This document shows positions 10,076 through 20,957 of a DNA stretch of 64,000 nucleotides, one piece after another. This stretch comes from Henricia sp. BOLD:AAB3569. Its lineage: Eukaryota > Echinodermata > Asteroidea > Spinulosida > Echinasteridae. The stretch is from NCBI GenBank assembly GCA_037783545.1, contig JBBELK010000316.1, forward strand, positions 496,001 to 560,000, read 5' to 3'. The number at the start of each line of letters is the position of its first letter. Within the stretch, counting starts at the first letter, position 1. A program made the translations under genes and the position numbers. The notes under the pieces were generated by a model. It did no database searches. It saw only the letters and a program-made list of their open reading frames with translations, and was not told where the DNA came from.

Positions 10076-10614
10076 CCTGAGATATCAGGGAATTTCCACT
10101 CTGCAAAGCGGCGTAACAATACCCTGAGGAAATACACGCAAATCTGTGGAGTGAGCCGGCTGTTGTCTTGAGCCAACTCACGCCCGAGTCATTTTGATGT
10201 AATTAAATGAAATTAGTCATGTTTTGGTTAAAATTCCAAATATCTATATTTTCTAGAAATTTGTTTGAGTTTTTGTTCTTTGTCACGTTAATCATATCGA
10301 TAATTCCTGCAACATTTGTGTCTACTACGCATTTTTTTAACAAAATTAATCAGAGGGATGCGGAACGAGTAACATAATGTCCTGTTCAATAGAAATAGCG
10401 ACCAATCGGCGAGCGCGTTAAATTGGACAGCTCGAAGTTGGCACTGGTAACAAGGTGGATCGTGGAAACACCGAACGCCACATATAACAAGCCTCATGAT
10501 TGGTCTAGAGAGGCGACAAGATTTCTGTCGCTAGTCCCACCGCGAAATGGGGCCTTTTTCAACAGGGCCACTGTACGCAGGAGTTAGGGAGTGCGTTAAA
10601 GGGGCACTGTTGCA

Positions 10615-11010
10615 AGAGGATGCTGTCTGTTGTGTCAGAGGTCCTGGGGAAAACCTGAGGGAGTATATCCCTGTACCTCATAGCTCAGCTGGTAGAGCAT
10701 CTGCCCGGTGTGTCGGAGGTCTTGGGGGGGGGGGGGGGGGGGACCTGAGGGAGTATATATCACTGTGCCACATACATGATCATGTAGCTAGCTCAGCTGG
10801 TAGAGCATCTGTCTGTTGTGTCGGAGGTCGTGGGGGGTGGAACCTGAGGGAGTATACCACTGTGCCTCATGCTCATAGATCAGCTGGTAGAGCATCTGCA
10901 TGGTGTGTCTGTCTTGGGGGGAACCTGAGGGAGTAGACCACTGTGCCTCATAGCTCAGCTGGTAGAGCAACTCGTGTGTCAGTGGTCTCGGGTTCGATTC
11001 ACAATTATTT
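10615..11010 (+). repeat. tRNA-like array ending beside a splice acceptor
   Basis: Four to five A-box units are interrupted by a G-run near 10726-10741. Only the final unit (about 10950-11005) has a B box (GGGTTCGATTC). It ends about 20 bp before the acceptor of the next coding exon at 11031. Confidence 0.75.
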
Positions 11011-11030
11011 GTTTTCCACTTTATCTTCAG

Positions 11031-13935
11031 GCTACAGCGTATGAGTTTCTCCAAGCCTGGACTTCACTTAAGCACCATAAAAGTATGTCTGCTTACGCTG
11101 AGCTACTAAAACAGATCGAACCCAAAGAGTTACCCACAGGTATAAAAAGCATCTTTTCATATATACAGTTCGTGGGTTCGAGTCCCACCCGAGCACGCTA
11201 TGTATAGTGTATGTGTCGTGTCATGTATGGGCAAATTACATCCATTTAACATTACAGTTTACTTGTTTTTCTGTCCATTTTGCATTTAGGCGATAAAAAA
11301 GTTCTCATAAAATTGATAGATTATAAAAGGATTTTTTTTCAAAGCACAAAGGATGATTCTCAAAATAACATACAAGAGGTCATCTAAAGTTGTCAACATT
11401 TTTGCAGAGCTACAAAGTCTAGGGAGGGGGATCAAGGGCCGCGTATGACTTTACAAAAATTACATGCATTGGGGCACCATGTCCAAGCGGTGTAGCGTGT
11501 TGAATTCAAGACTATGGTCAATCTACAGGTCGTGGGTTCGAATCCCATCCTGGCTTGTCCATGGTGCGTGTGCTCTTGGGCAAGGCACTTTGCCATGAAT
11601 TGCCTCTCTCCGCCCATTAGGAAATGGGTACCTGTGTGGGTAGAGAAAGCTAATGTGTTTGATTAGTCCCTGTAAGCTGCACGGGACTATACATACTCCC
11701 CAGGGAGCTGAGAAGGATTAAGAAATGATATTACTGAGCCCAATGACCAGGGGTAATAATGCAGAAAGCGCATTGAGAGATCCGTCGGATCTGTAATGCG
11801 CTATATAAGAACTGTCTATAAAATGTTGGCACTCCACGGTAGTGACAAAAAATGCTGATAAGTTGTATTTCGGGGGAGGGAGGGGAGGTCTAGAAAAAGA
11901 CTACGTTATGTAGAACTGTGAAAATGTTGACAATTTTGGACGACCCCAAATAAAGGAACTTTTCAGACTTTGGTTGATGAGTTAAATTTCTACCTGCTTT
12001 ATCTTGTAAATGTTTGATGAATATTAATTTTGCAGTTTTAACCAATAAACTGGACGGAGACATGTTGGTGATCATTGTCAAGGCCATCTGTGAGCATCTA
12101 ATAGATTCAGGTAAATGGATTTGATGAGTGATTCTTTCTGGTACTGAAACCAAAGATTCACTAAAAGCACCTTGGGCACTAGAGCCTGTGTTGTAGTCGA
12201 GTCACCAATATCGAGTCCAAGTCCGAGTCACTAGTCACTTTCCTCGAGTCCGAGTCACGAGTCACTTTCATCAAATCCAAGTCCGAGTCACGAGTCTCTT
12301 TCCTCGAATCCAAGTCCGAGTCACGAGTCACTTTCATCAAATCCAAGTCCGAGTCACGAGTCTCTTTCCTCGAATCCAAGTCCGAGTCACGAGTCACTTT
12401 CCTGGAGTCCGAGTCCGGATCACGAGTCACCAAAATGAAACTGTATCTGCTATAGTTTTGTACACTCGGTGTGTAAAATGATGACATGCTCGTGTGCTCC
12501 TCGCCGGCCTGGTGGGGCAGTGTACATATTCACACGTACTGTGCTTTTCCCTGAAGAATCCTGCATTAAGCGCACGTTTTATTTTTTTGGAAATTTGTGA
12601 CTCGAGTCACGAGTCATCATGGTCGAGTCAGAGTCCGAGTCATTTTCCAATGTGACTCGAGGCAAGTCCGAGTCACGAAAAATGTGACTCGAGGAGTCAC
12701 ATTTTTCGTGACGAAAAATGTGACTCGAGTCCGAGTCCTGGACTCGAGTACTACAACACTGACAAATAAGCCCAAAGAAAAACCTGTGAAGTGAAGAAGA
12801 CGAAGAAATGCTCAGTTGGGAGAAAAAACGACACATGTGTACAAGGGAAACCCATGGAATCAAACGGGGACTGAATACCCAATTCACTTATTAACCCAGA
12901 CGGGATTCGAACCAGGGCCACGTACTTGACGTACGTCACAGGAAACTTGGTCTGATGTATTTGTTGGGTTTGAAAGTGACGTGTGGGCCTTATGAATATG
13001 TATCTGAGGCTTTGTAACTGGTTAGAGAAATATTGAATTCAAACAACGTTCGTTTGAAAGTCGGGTATCGGGGAAAAAATAAAATCTTGCAATTTCTTTG
13101 ATATCAGAATAATTATTCCATTGATTTCAACATTTTGCAGATGGGGACTTGAGTTACGGACTACTGGCCAATTTACCAAAAGTTGAGCGGTTTAAAGTGA
13201 TGGTTTTATTCTTTTCAACCAGCGACAAAAAACGTAAGTTTGTTCACAGACATGACGAGAACTATTTAATATCCTGAATGCAAGTGTCATTTTGAAACTT
13301 TTTAAAACAAATTCTTTGAAACTCCTCAAAAAACGTTCGGAAAGTCAAGTTTCACTGACGATTTCTCTCTGGTTACTAAATCATTTCCCTTGAATTTGGT
13401 ATCACTGGAAAGCCCTGTTTACAGTGATGTGTCATTTGTTATGATTAATCAATTGGGGGATGTGCAGTATAGCGGAATACAGGGGTGGGTGGAAAGTGAA
13501 ATGTCACAAAATTCACTGCTATTGTCATGCAGTGCATTCCCCTTTTGCTTGGAGGATGGGAATGTGTCAATGCACTTTTTGACAATAGCAATGCATTTTG
13601 TGACATTTCACTTTACACCCGCCCCTGTATTCAGCTGTGCTGCACATCCCCCAATTGCTTAATCATAACAAATGACACATCATTGTAAAGAGGAATAACA
13701 GGGCTTTCCAATGATACCAAATTCAAGGAAATTTATTTTGCAACAAGAGAGAAATCGTCAGTCAAACTTGACTTTCCGAACATTTTTTTAGGAGTTTACT
13801 TCAATCTGTCAAATTCTTAATTTGTGTTTGACAGGTCTGCGGAATTCTCTGAAGAAACTCGGTTCCAGAAAATCTGACTTGTACACAGATGTCGACTTGG
13901 ACAAATTACGACAACAGTACACCCTTGAAAACTAG
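11031..13935 (+). CDS. SPAG1: SPAG1-like protein, C-terminal RPAP3_C domain
   Basis: Four exons join in phase: 11031-11139, 12036-12110, 13141-13233 and 13835-13935 (TAG at 13933). All introns are GT-AG. They encode about 125 residues: AYEFLQAWTSLK, LLKQIEPKELP, LTNKLDGDML, LPKVERFKVM and a final LDKLRQQYTLEN. This pattern fits the RPAP3 C-terminal domain. The KLDGD, KxERFKxM and final LRxQY blocks point to SPAG1, a dynein-arm assembly co-chaperone, over RPAP3. SPAG1 normally has three TPR regions before this domain, and none is visible here. The first exon begins with a splice acceptor, so the 5' part lies outside the window or has been lost. If it lies upstream, the lectin cluster sits in a SPAG1 intron. 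CCDC103 is another family member with this domain. Confidence 0.75.
11375..11945. mobile_element. MITE split by a SINE
   Basis: The ends AAAGTTGTCAACATTTTTGC and GTGAAAATGTTGACAATTTT are inverted repeats. They match the intact 220 bp element at 26690-26910. The left half (11375-11470) and right half (11824-11945) are separated by the SINE at 11471-11823. The host exon structure is not affected, as this is intronic. Confidence 0.75.
11471..11823 (+). mobile_element. tRNA-Ser/Leu-type SINE
   Basis: A tRNA-like head (TCCAAGCGGTGTAGCG, then GGGTTCGAATCCCATCC) precedes a body shared with 27767-28122 (GGTGCGTGTG, TTGGGCAAGGCACTTTGCC, GGGTACCTG, CCCAGGGAGCTGAGA) and a tail (AATGCGCTATATAAGAAC). Confidence 0.8.
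12190..12760. repeat. GAGTC-rich satellite blocks
   Basis: Tandem CCGAGTCACGAGTCACTTTC-like units fill 12190-12430, with a 66 bp higher-order period (two 33 bp halves). A second block of GACTCGAGTC-like units fills 12595-12760 and contains a local inverted repeat around GGAGTCACATTTTTCGTGAC. Both are intronic. Confidence 0.8.
13315..13805. mobile_element. Large foldback element in the last SPAG1-like intron
   Basis: Two arms of about 230 bp are inverted copies: GGAAAGTCAAGTTTCACTGA at 13339 pairs with TCAGTCAAACTTGACTTTCC near 13758. The inner parts pair through TGTCATTTGTTATGATTAAT and TTAATCATAACAAATGACA. It fills nearly the whole intron between 13233 and 13835. Confidence 0.85.
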
Positions 13936-14204
13936 AGAAACTATTTTCCATAGTCGTGCGTTCGAGTCCCACCCGAGCACGCTATGAAGTTTTTCATAGT
14001 GTCTCGGGAAAGCACTGAGTATACAGTGTTAATAGTTACGTCGGGTAAGGGCAAAAACAAACCCTAATTAATATTTTCCATAAATTAGCCAAAACGAATT
14101 GCCCTTAAATTTCCCCAGGTCAGTTATAAACAAAACGTGAAACCGAGCAATATTTTTCCCAGTAACGGGTTTTGACTGTCAACCGATCAGTTTCTAAAGA
14201 GAGA

Positions 14205-14255
14205 GATGGCATGGTGTGTCATAGGTCTCTGGTTCGACTCCCAATTAGGACCATA
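14205..14255 (+). repeat. 3' half of the tRNA-like unit
   Basis: GGCATGGTGTGTCATAGGTC, continuing into TCTGGTTCGACTCCC, matches the terminal B-box unit of the array at 1-476 without its A-box half. Confidence 0.6.
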
Positions 14256-14810
14256 GGAATTTTCTCTTATTATTTGGTGGTTTCTGTGACAAGCTGCCAT
14301 TATGAATGTTGGTGGGTGTGGCTGATTTTTGATTGAAAGCTCGCAAGTCACAAATTAACATGGACCCAATTTTGTGTAGCTACAGGAAATACTTAGGTTT
14401 TTTGTTTTTCCTACAAATTGTTTTAAAGGTTTGTGAAGCAATTATTTTAAAGCCGGGTTTGTTTGCGTGTGCGAGCTGCTTGCACCAGTATTCTGGCTGG
14501 AAAGATGTTTCTCATTATGCTGTGAGCGGTCTGTTGTAGTGAGTCAACAAATTTTCATGTTTTACGAAATTCCGAAAATTACGAAATGACGTGAGATTTT
14601 TGCTAATCTGTTTTTGGCGTGGTCCCAATGACAGGCCCTATTTTTAAAAGCGTGGCTGCAGACTCCACACCAAAATTTGGCAATGAGCCTAGAGAGATCA
14701 GAACCGGCTCCCTCTCTCCATTGTTGCCCCATTGTGTATCAAACATTTAATGAATTTCCTTTCAGGTTTTAGGGAGAGTCGTGCATTAACAAAATGGAAG
14801 TGTGTTGAGA

Positions 14811-14960
14811 TATAGACCGTATCAAATAGCCGCCATTTCGTGGGGCAGTTTCTTTGTTCCTTGAGGACGTGCATGGTTGCACATATTGTGCTTCCATTGT
14901 TGAACGGTTTAAGTAACAAAAGGTGGCCCACGAAATGGCGGCTATTCGATACGGTCTATA
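14811..14960. mobile_element. 150 bp MITE, TATAGACCGTATC termini
   Basis: Terminal inverted repeats are about 30 bp (TATAGACCGTATCAAATAGC with GCTATTCGATACGGTCTATA). A nearly identical copy is at 61311-61459. The TA at each end suggests a TA target duplication, as in Tc1/mariner. Confidence 0.85.
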
Positions 14961-16107
14961 GGGGGAGTCGCTCGGTCAGGGGCATACTGCTAGACCATTT
15001 TGATTGGGGTAGGGTGTGAACAAATTTTGCCGACGGGCCTAACGAAGTTGCTCAGGAGGGGTGGGGGGGTGAACGGATAAGTGTCCTTGTGGGACAACTA
15101 GTGCCAATATAATATAGATATTACCAGCGCCGTAATAGCATTGCCGATATAGCCAGGCCTTTATGATTCTTTAATTTTTTTGTTTTTTTGCCGAAATAAA
15201 ATAAATATTGGGGGAGGGGTGGGAAGTCTCTCCCCTGGCCCTCTAGCTGCGCTCGGTCTCGTATCTTGCAGCATATAATCAAACCAATGGGCAAACTCAT
15301 TGCCATGCAAGTAGCGTGAACCATTGTAAACACGGTAAGCATGACCTGGGCCGACGTTTACAATTTGGCGGAAAATGTAGGCTATCGTGAAGTTATAAAA
15401 CAGATATTTTTTTGTTTAAAACATTGCCCAGTTAAATTTATAACAATTTTATTTTAATGTTATCTTTCAGTTTGAAAGGAAAAAAGAATCGTAGCATTTG
15501 CTTCGGAATGCATTAATTCAAGTCTTGAAGATTATTCCTTAAAAGTAACCGATATAAAATCTTATACTTTATTCATTGAAAATGCCAAGGAATTATATAC
15601 AACCACAATTGTTGTGGAGAAAAATGTAATAGTGTAGTTTACTCAGAGTGCACACTTGTATTAATAATAATGTATCATGGGACAAAGTCCATTTAAATAT
15701 TCTTTTGTTTCAACATTTTGAATTGAATTTGAAGTAAATGACAAATATTGAATTAAATGTTAAAGGAATTATGCAAAATCCATGAACTTTTACAGGCAGT
15801 GTTTCTAGAAAATGGTAAAAAGCCATTTTGGGGTTTGTTTTGAGAAATTAATTCCCGACAGTGATTTAACGGTTCTTACACATTCAAACGAATATATGTG
15901 TTATTTACATTTTCTACACACCACAGATGACACTAACAAACTGCATACGAAAAAAAACATTATTTAATTTAATTGTAAATATTGGTGGTATAATCCATGA
16001 TTTAAATAAAGTAGACAAAAATTTATCTTTCAAAACTAATACAACATAGGATCAATACTTCAGGCGGAGTGAAGCTACAACGCCAAATGGTAGGTACATT
16101 ATATCTT
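14961..16107. other. Intergenic, no gene seen
   Basis: AT-rich, low-complexity sequence. I see no exon with splice signals and protein similarity. Confidence 0.5.
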
Positions 16108-16352
16108 TGTATAGACACTATGAGCAACTAACAATGGAAATTGGGCACACACCATTGTTAATAACAATGATGTGTGCTCAATTTCCATTGTTAGTTGCTC
16201 ATAGTGAGAGTGGTTTCAGGGCCACTAAACATCTCCCGTGTTTTCCCTCCAGATAGGGAGAGAACAATAGCCTCATGTGTTTCTGCACATGGCTCTATTG
16301 TTCTCTCCCTGATCTGGAGGACAAACATGGGAGGGTTTAGTGACCTGTGTGA
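16108..16352. mobile_element. Two adjacent perfect hairpins
   Basis: Arms GAGCAACTAACAATGGAAAT and ATTTCCATTGTTAGTTGCTC form the first hairpin (about 16108-16207). Arms around GGGAGAGAACAATAG and CTATTGTTCTCTCCC form the second (about 16208-16352), with GGTTTCA and TGAAACC at its ends. It looks like a compound foldback element. Confidence 0.75.
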
Positions 16353-16929
16353 AACCGCCCAATACAGAATTGAGTGTCCCAAAATTTCAATCAACTAGAA
16401 AAACTTCACTGAAGACGTTCCAACTGTCCAATGCAATGGTGCCATCATGTGAACATAACTGGGCCCCTGATTACAAAAGTATCATAATAATAAAAATTCT
16501 TCTTAATGCGGGAAACCTTTCCCAAACGACCACCGAAATTTCGGCAAGAATCACTCACATTGACACCAAATTTCTCTACCCAAAGCGTCCAAAAATGGTT
16601 CTAGACCTAAGAAAAATGGTTAACCTCCAAAATATTGGGGCTACACCAAATTGTCGCCCTAACATAACTTTCTACGCAAAAAGTGTCGCCCTATTGGATA
16701 AAATAGAAAAATAATATTTGTTTATAGAGCACCTTTTCCAAAGATACAAAGCGCTTGGGGAGAGTGGCTAAATTTTCTGTGCAGTTCAGCAAGGGAACCA
16801 GGACAATGGCTTCAGTTTTTCATTGTTTTCTCGGACCATAGATGAGGTACTGAGCTGACTTACACAGGTCGGGTTTTTTTTTTTATCACATGAAGATAAC
16901 ACCATTTGTAACAGATTTTTAATACCTCG

Positions 16930-17020
16930 ATAGACCCTTTGCTCGGATGGCCATGAGTAGGCACATCATTCCAGTATAAAAACCCGCCCTCTGTCATGGC
17001 TGCTAGTGCAGAGGGCCTAT
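16930..17020. mobile_element. MITE fragment, ATAGACYCTTTG family
   Basis: The ends ATAGACCCTTTGCTCGG and CAGAGGGCCTAT are inverted. It is an internally deleted relative of 25845-25992, 43530-43650 and 62699-62848. Confidence 0.55.
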
Positions 17021-17035
17021 ATCAAGTCCTGATTG

Positions 17036-17596
17036 CAACATATACTCCAACAAAAGAAACTGCATGATAAAAATTGCTGTATTTTTTCAGCCATGGCAGA
17101 TAACTCGCTGGAACAAACTGTTAATGAAAGTCTATGAAATCTTTCAAATGGTTAACCGAACTTGAAATGTACAAAATGTGTTCTTCGTGTTCTCAGAGGT
17201 TGCTGAAAACTGACTTGCCAATATTGAAGTCACAAAGTCAGTTTCGAGTGTGTCCCCCTTGTGCATTAATCACTGCTGTGCATCTTCGCCTCATGGAGCC
17301 AATGACACGCGCATGAAAGAGAATATTGACTTTTGGGTAGTCCTTTTATACAGCTTGCTAACGAGACCTGAACTTTATGGAATTCTGTTACATAACAACC
17401 TGTAGGACTCCTATTGTGAAATCAACACCCAGGCATGCATAAGTCCTGCACTATGCCATGAGCAGGTTTTGAGTGCATAACCTTTTTCTAACAATGTCAG
17501 AGAATATTGTCTGTGAATTTGGTGTTTATTTTCCACCTTCTTGAAAAAATACAGCAATTTTTACCATGCACAGTTTCTTTTGTTGGAGAGTATATA
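17036..17596. mobile_element. ~560 bp inverted-repeat element
   Basis: The arm TATACTCCAACAAAAGAAAC continuing through AAAAATTGCTGTATTTTTTC is repeated inverted near 17535-17595 (GAAAAAATACAGCAATTTTT, then GTTTCTTTTGTTGGAGAGTA). The interior has no convincing ORF. Confidence 0.7.
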
Positions 17597-18000
17597 TTAA
17601 ACATTAAAAACATGCTCACAAGCGACTGTAATTTTAAATCAGCTGAAAAAAAACAGACTAGATTACAAACTATTTAAATGCGACCAAAAAAAAACGAAAT
17701 AGAATATTGAGAAATTATTAACAAAAATAACATGCATGGCTCTAACTTATATGACCGCATGCAGCATACAACTCCTTAATTAACATGCACATCCCTTATT
17801 TTATCTTAATTTTCCGGTATTTAGAAATCATACATACTATTTACACAAATTGTGACCATGTTCGTTACAATAGATAGGAGAAAATATTACATGTAGAATG
17901 AAACAAAATTTGGACAGCTCAATAACTTTTAAAAACCTTTGGGTAGCAGGATACAAGTGGGTCATTCCCAAAATTAGGGGTCAAAAAGTGTGACATGCTT

Positions 18001-18372
18001 TTTAAAGGAGCATGACCAGAGTTTCTGGAAAATAGTTTTCGATGTAACTTACCAATATTATCAAGCAACTCCCATACACACCTCCCATGTCCCAAAAACC
18101 AGAAAACATTCGCGATTTCCAGTAAAAAATTGAACAAAACTATCGAGTCGGCTTTCAGTGGATAAACGTTGATACTGGAAAATTAGTTTACAAATAATCG
18201 GTGGATTTTCGACGATATCCTCAGAAATATGCGGCCTAGAAGCGCGGGAGTTTCAGTTTCGTAATCAGAAAAATATAACGGATGTTATGATATAAAAATC
18301 TCATGACCCATAAGGTAAGTCCCGGGGAGTTATGGGTAAGAAAAAAGTGATCTGGTCACACTCCTTTAAGAT
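18001..18372. mobile_element. ~370 bp MITE, TTTAAAGGAGCATGACCAGA termini
   Basis: Left end TTTAAAGGAGCATGACCAGA pairs with right end TCTGGTCACACTCCTTTAAG. A second copy starts at about 27100 and is itself interrupted. Confidence 0.75.
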
Positions 18373-19010
18373 TTCCCAGTAGATAATTATTTTTATTTCA
18401 ACAAATGCCACTTAAATTTAATGTTTGTGTGTAAATATGGCACCAAGGTTAATGCAAACTCATTCTACAGCAAATTGTCATTGGCGTAGGTAACCCGGGA
18501 CACCAAACTCCTATTCAATACCATGGAACAAATTATAAGCTTTTATGGTCTTTTGTTTTAAATATTTTTCAGGAATCAGAGAACAAAATATTGAAGAAAA
18601 TGATGCTGCCTACTGAGAATTTGTGGTCGTAAATGGTGATTTCTGAAGCAGAGAGTGTCGTACGTAACTGGGACACCAACAATTTTGGACCCCTAATTTT
18701 GGGAAGTACGTAACGGAAAATGTATATTTTGTGTGAAGATGTCTTGCATTTTTCTCGCATCCTAACATCCAAACTGTCCAGATCCAGTTGTGCTCCGACA
18801 ACCTACATCAATTTAAAAAAACAAATTATTTCAAACAATGCCGTCATTTCATATAAGACAATTTATAATATTTTCATGGTGCTTCTTGAAGCATTATTAC
18901 CCCTGGTCATTGGGCTCTTAATATCATTTCTTAATTCGGACTATAAGTGTACAGTATACTTACGCTCCGTGTTTTTCTTAACCCATAATGCTCTGTAAAT
19001 CTGCCAGCCG
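18373..19010. other. 3' flank of ZNF706, no gene seen
   Basis: AT-rich sequence without a supported exon. It probably holds the ZNF706 3' UTR. I did not find a canonical polyadenylation signal close to the stop. Confidence 0.4.
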
Positions 19011-19799
19011 TCATGCACTGACATCTTGGAGTTCGGCAGGCATGGGGCTCTTCGGGTGCTTGCTCTCAAAGTGTTGCTTGTACGTCTTGGGGTCGGGCAT
19101 TTGAGACTTAAAAATAAAAACGAACGTTTTGAGAACTTCTTGCACTACAGTATTACCTAGCTAATGTTACCTTAGCCCTAACTTTATCATGTGGTTATTT
19201 CATATAGGGTTAGCTGAGAACAGTCAACATGGACTCGATATCTCAAATTCAGTCTGTGCACTGGTAGTCTGGTAATCAACCGTGCATGGCCATTCCTTGG
19301 TACACAAGACTTGAATTTGTACACATCGGCTGTCATTCCGGACCTCCTTTTTTACTGCAATTGTAGTCTGAATCTTCATCGTGGCTTGTTATTTCCCTGA
19401 AGGACCTGCGTAGTGGTTATGCCTGACAAGGTTTGGGCGAGTCCTAGGGGGAATTAGTGTGTCACAGGGAGAAAATTACACATTTGTTTTGTGATATCGT
19501 GTTCATGTTGACTATTCTCATTAGCCCTATATGAAAAAACCACATGACAAAGTTAGGGCTAAGTATTACCCAAATAAATTGAAAACATTGTGAAATATAC
19601 AGGACGCCCTCTACCAGTCACAAAGCTACACACTTGGTTGTCCCATAGGTTTTGTACGCAGTAATATTACCTTACAGATGGTGCATGTGTAGGTGAGTGC
19701 TTTAGCAGCTGATCCCTTTTGACTGGTCCCTTTCTTCGATTTGGCCGTTTTCTCGGCATTTTTCTGTTGGGATTGGATTTTCTGTTGACCGCGTGCCAT
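19011..19799 (-). CDS. ZNF706: Zinc finger protein 706
   Basis: Two coding exons, 19671-19799 and 19011-19106, join in phase to a 74-residue protein. It starts MARGQQKIQSQQKNAEKTAK, carries one C2H2 finger (YTCTICKSQMPDPKTYKQHF, then ESKH) and ends PMPAELQDVSA. Length, start and finger match the tiny, highly conserved ZNF706 of animals. The basic Gln/Lys-rich N-terminus resembles the SERF/4F5 motif. The family is described as a nuclear transcription repressor that promotes exit from stem-cell self-renewal. Nothing in the sequence tests that role here. The intron splits the finger between the second Cys and the following Ser. It also hosts a foldback element. Confidence 0.95.
19160..19572. mobile_element. 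Foldback element in the ZNF706 intron
   Basis: The left arm around CTTAGCCCTAACTTTATCAT (19172-19240) is inverted at 19490-19570 (ATGACAAAGTTAGGGCTAAG). Inner segments GTCAACATGGACTCGATATC and GATATCGTGTTCATGTTGAC also pair. Confidence 0.75.
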
Positions 19800-20342
19800 C
19801 TTTGTTGAATATAGTCAAATAAAATGCTGTGTGTGAAATATGAACAAATTAATAAATTATAGGGCCTATACTAATTTGAGTAAGCCCTTATTTGTTTATT
19901 GATAAACTCCCAGGTGCCTGAACGAAACTGCCTGAAAATATTCCGTCTAATGGGAATGGCCAGAAAAACGTATGAGAACCAGGGCATTATTAAAAGTTAA
20001 AGGGTGGTTTCACAAACGGTATGTGTAGTCAATTTCCTCCTCCCACAATTTACGTTTCTCAAGATGACCGTGAGGCGTACGTATCAAAGTGAGGCCCTTA
20101 ATTTCACACAAAAAATACCTCCTCGTGTAATTATAATCCAAACAAGGAAAACATCAATTCATTCCAAACAAGTTTACCAAAACATGAGTCATCTAGATCT
20201 ATTTTAAGACATGTAAGACCAGACATCATGACCAAGCTGCATGCAACCATGGAGGCAACTAATTAAAAATCACGGTAGGCCTTTTCCAAAATCACTCTAA
20301 ATTAATTGAAAACGTAAAATGAACATTGAGGGAAACTCTCAC

Positions 20343-20420
20343 CTAATACCTCGCGAAAATGACAAAAATAAACTAAGTTTAAAGGTATTTTTGACAGAAA
20401 CGTAGGAACTACTGCGCACT
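20343..20420 (-). other. Candidate ZNF706 non-coding first exon
   Basis: On the minus strand CGCGAGGTATTAG is followed by GTGAGAG, a good donor, and the region is locally GC-rich just upstream (CGCCCCCAACCGGCCGG). Human ZNF706 also has a 5' non-coding exon. This call is position-based only. The span 19800-20342 would then be intron. Confidence 0.25.
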
Positions 20421-20957
20421 ATCCACTAGCACCACTTGAATAGCGCCCCCAACCGGCCGGAACCGATGCCATAACAATTCAATGCGTACGGAGGCTCTAA
20501 TTGACTACATGTTCGGTATCATAACAATCACCACAGAAGAAAATCTAGGGAAAAAATGATTTTTCAGACAAGATCCATTAGGTATATGCATAGGGTTAGA
20601 AGTAAAAGTATTAAAGTAAAACTTTCCAAAAATAGAGCTCCATGAGACGAGCCTTTGTTTTATTTTTGCAAAGTTTTCAAAGATAATATGAATATAACCC
20701 CTTATGTCCGATATGAGCCCACGTACATTTACACCTTAAGGCGCCCTCAAGAGTTAAAGAGAGGATACACGTGACTGTGAGACAGCAACAAAAACACGTG
20801 CTGGCTTGCCACTGCACCTCCACTACTTTACGGGTACGGGTACGGGGGTGCATGTAAAAAAGGGGAAACTTCTAAATGTTATTACTTGTTATCATCCAAT
20901 TTCTGAGGGCGGGGAGTTTGGAGAGGCAATTGATGTTAAAATTTCTTAGACCTTTAA

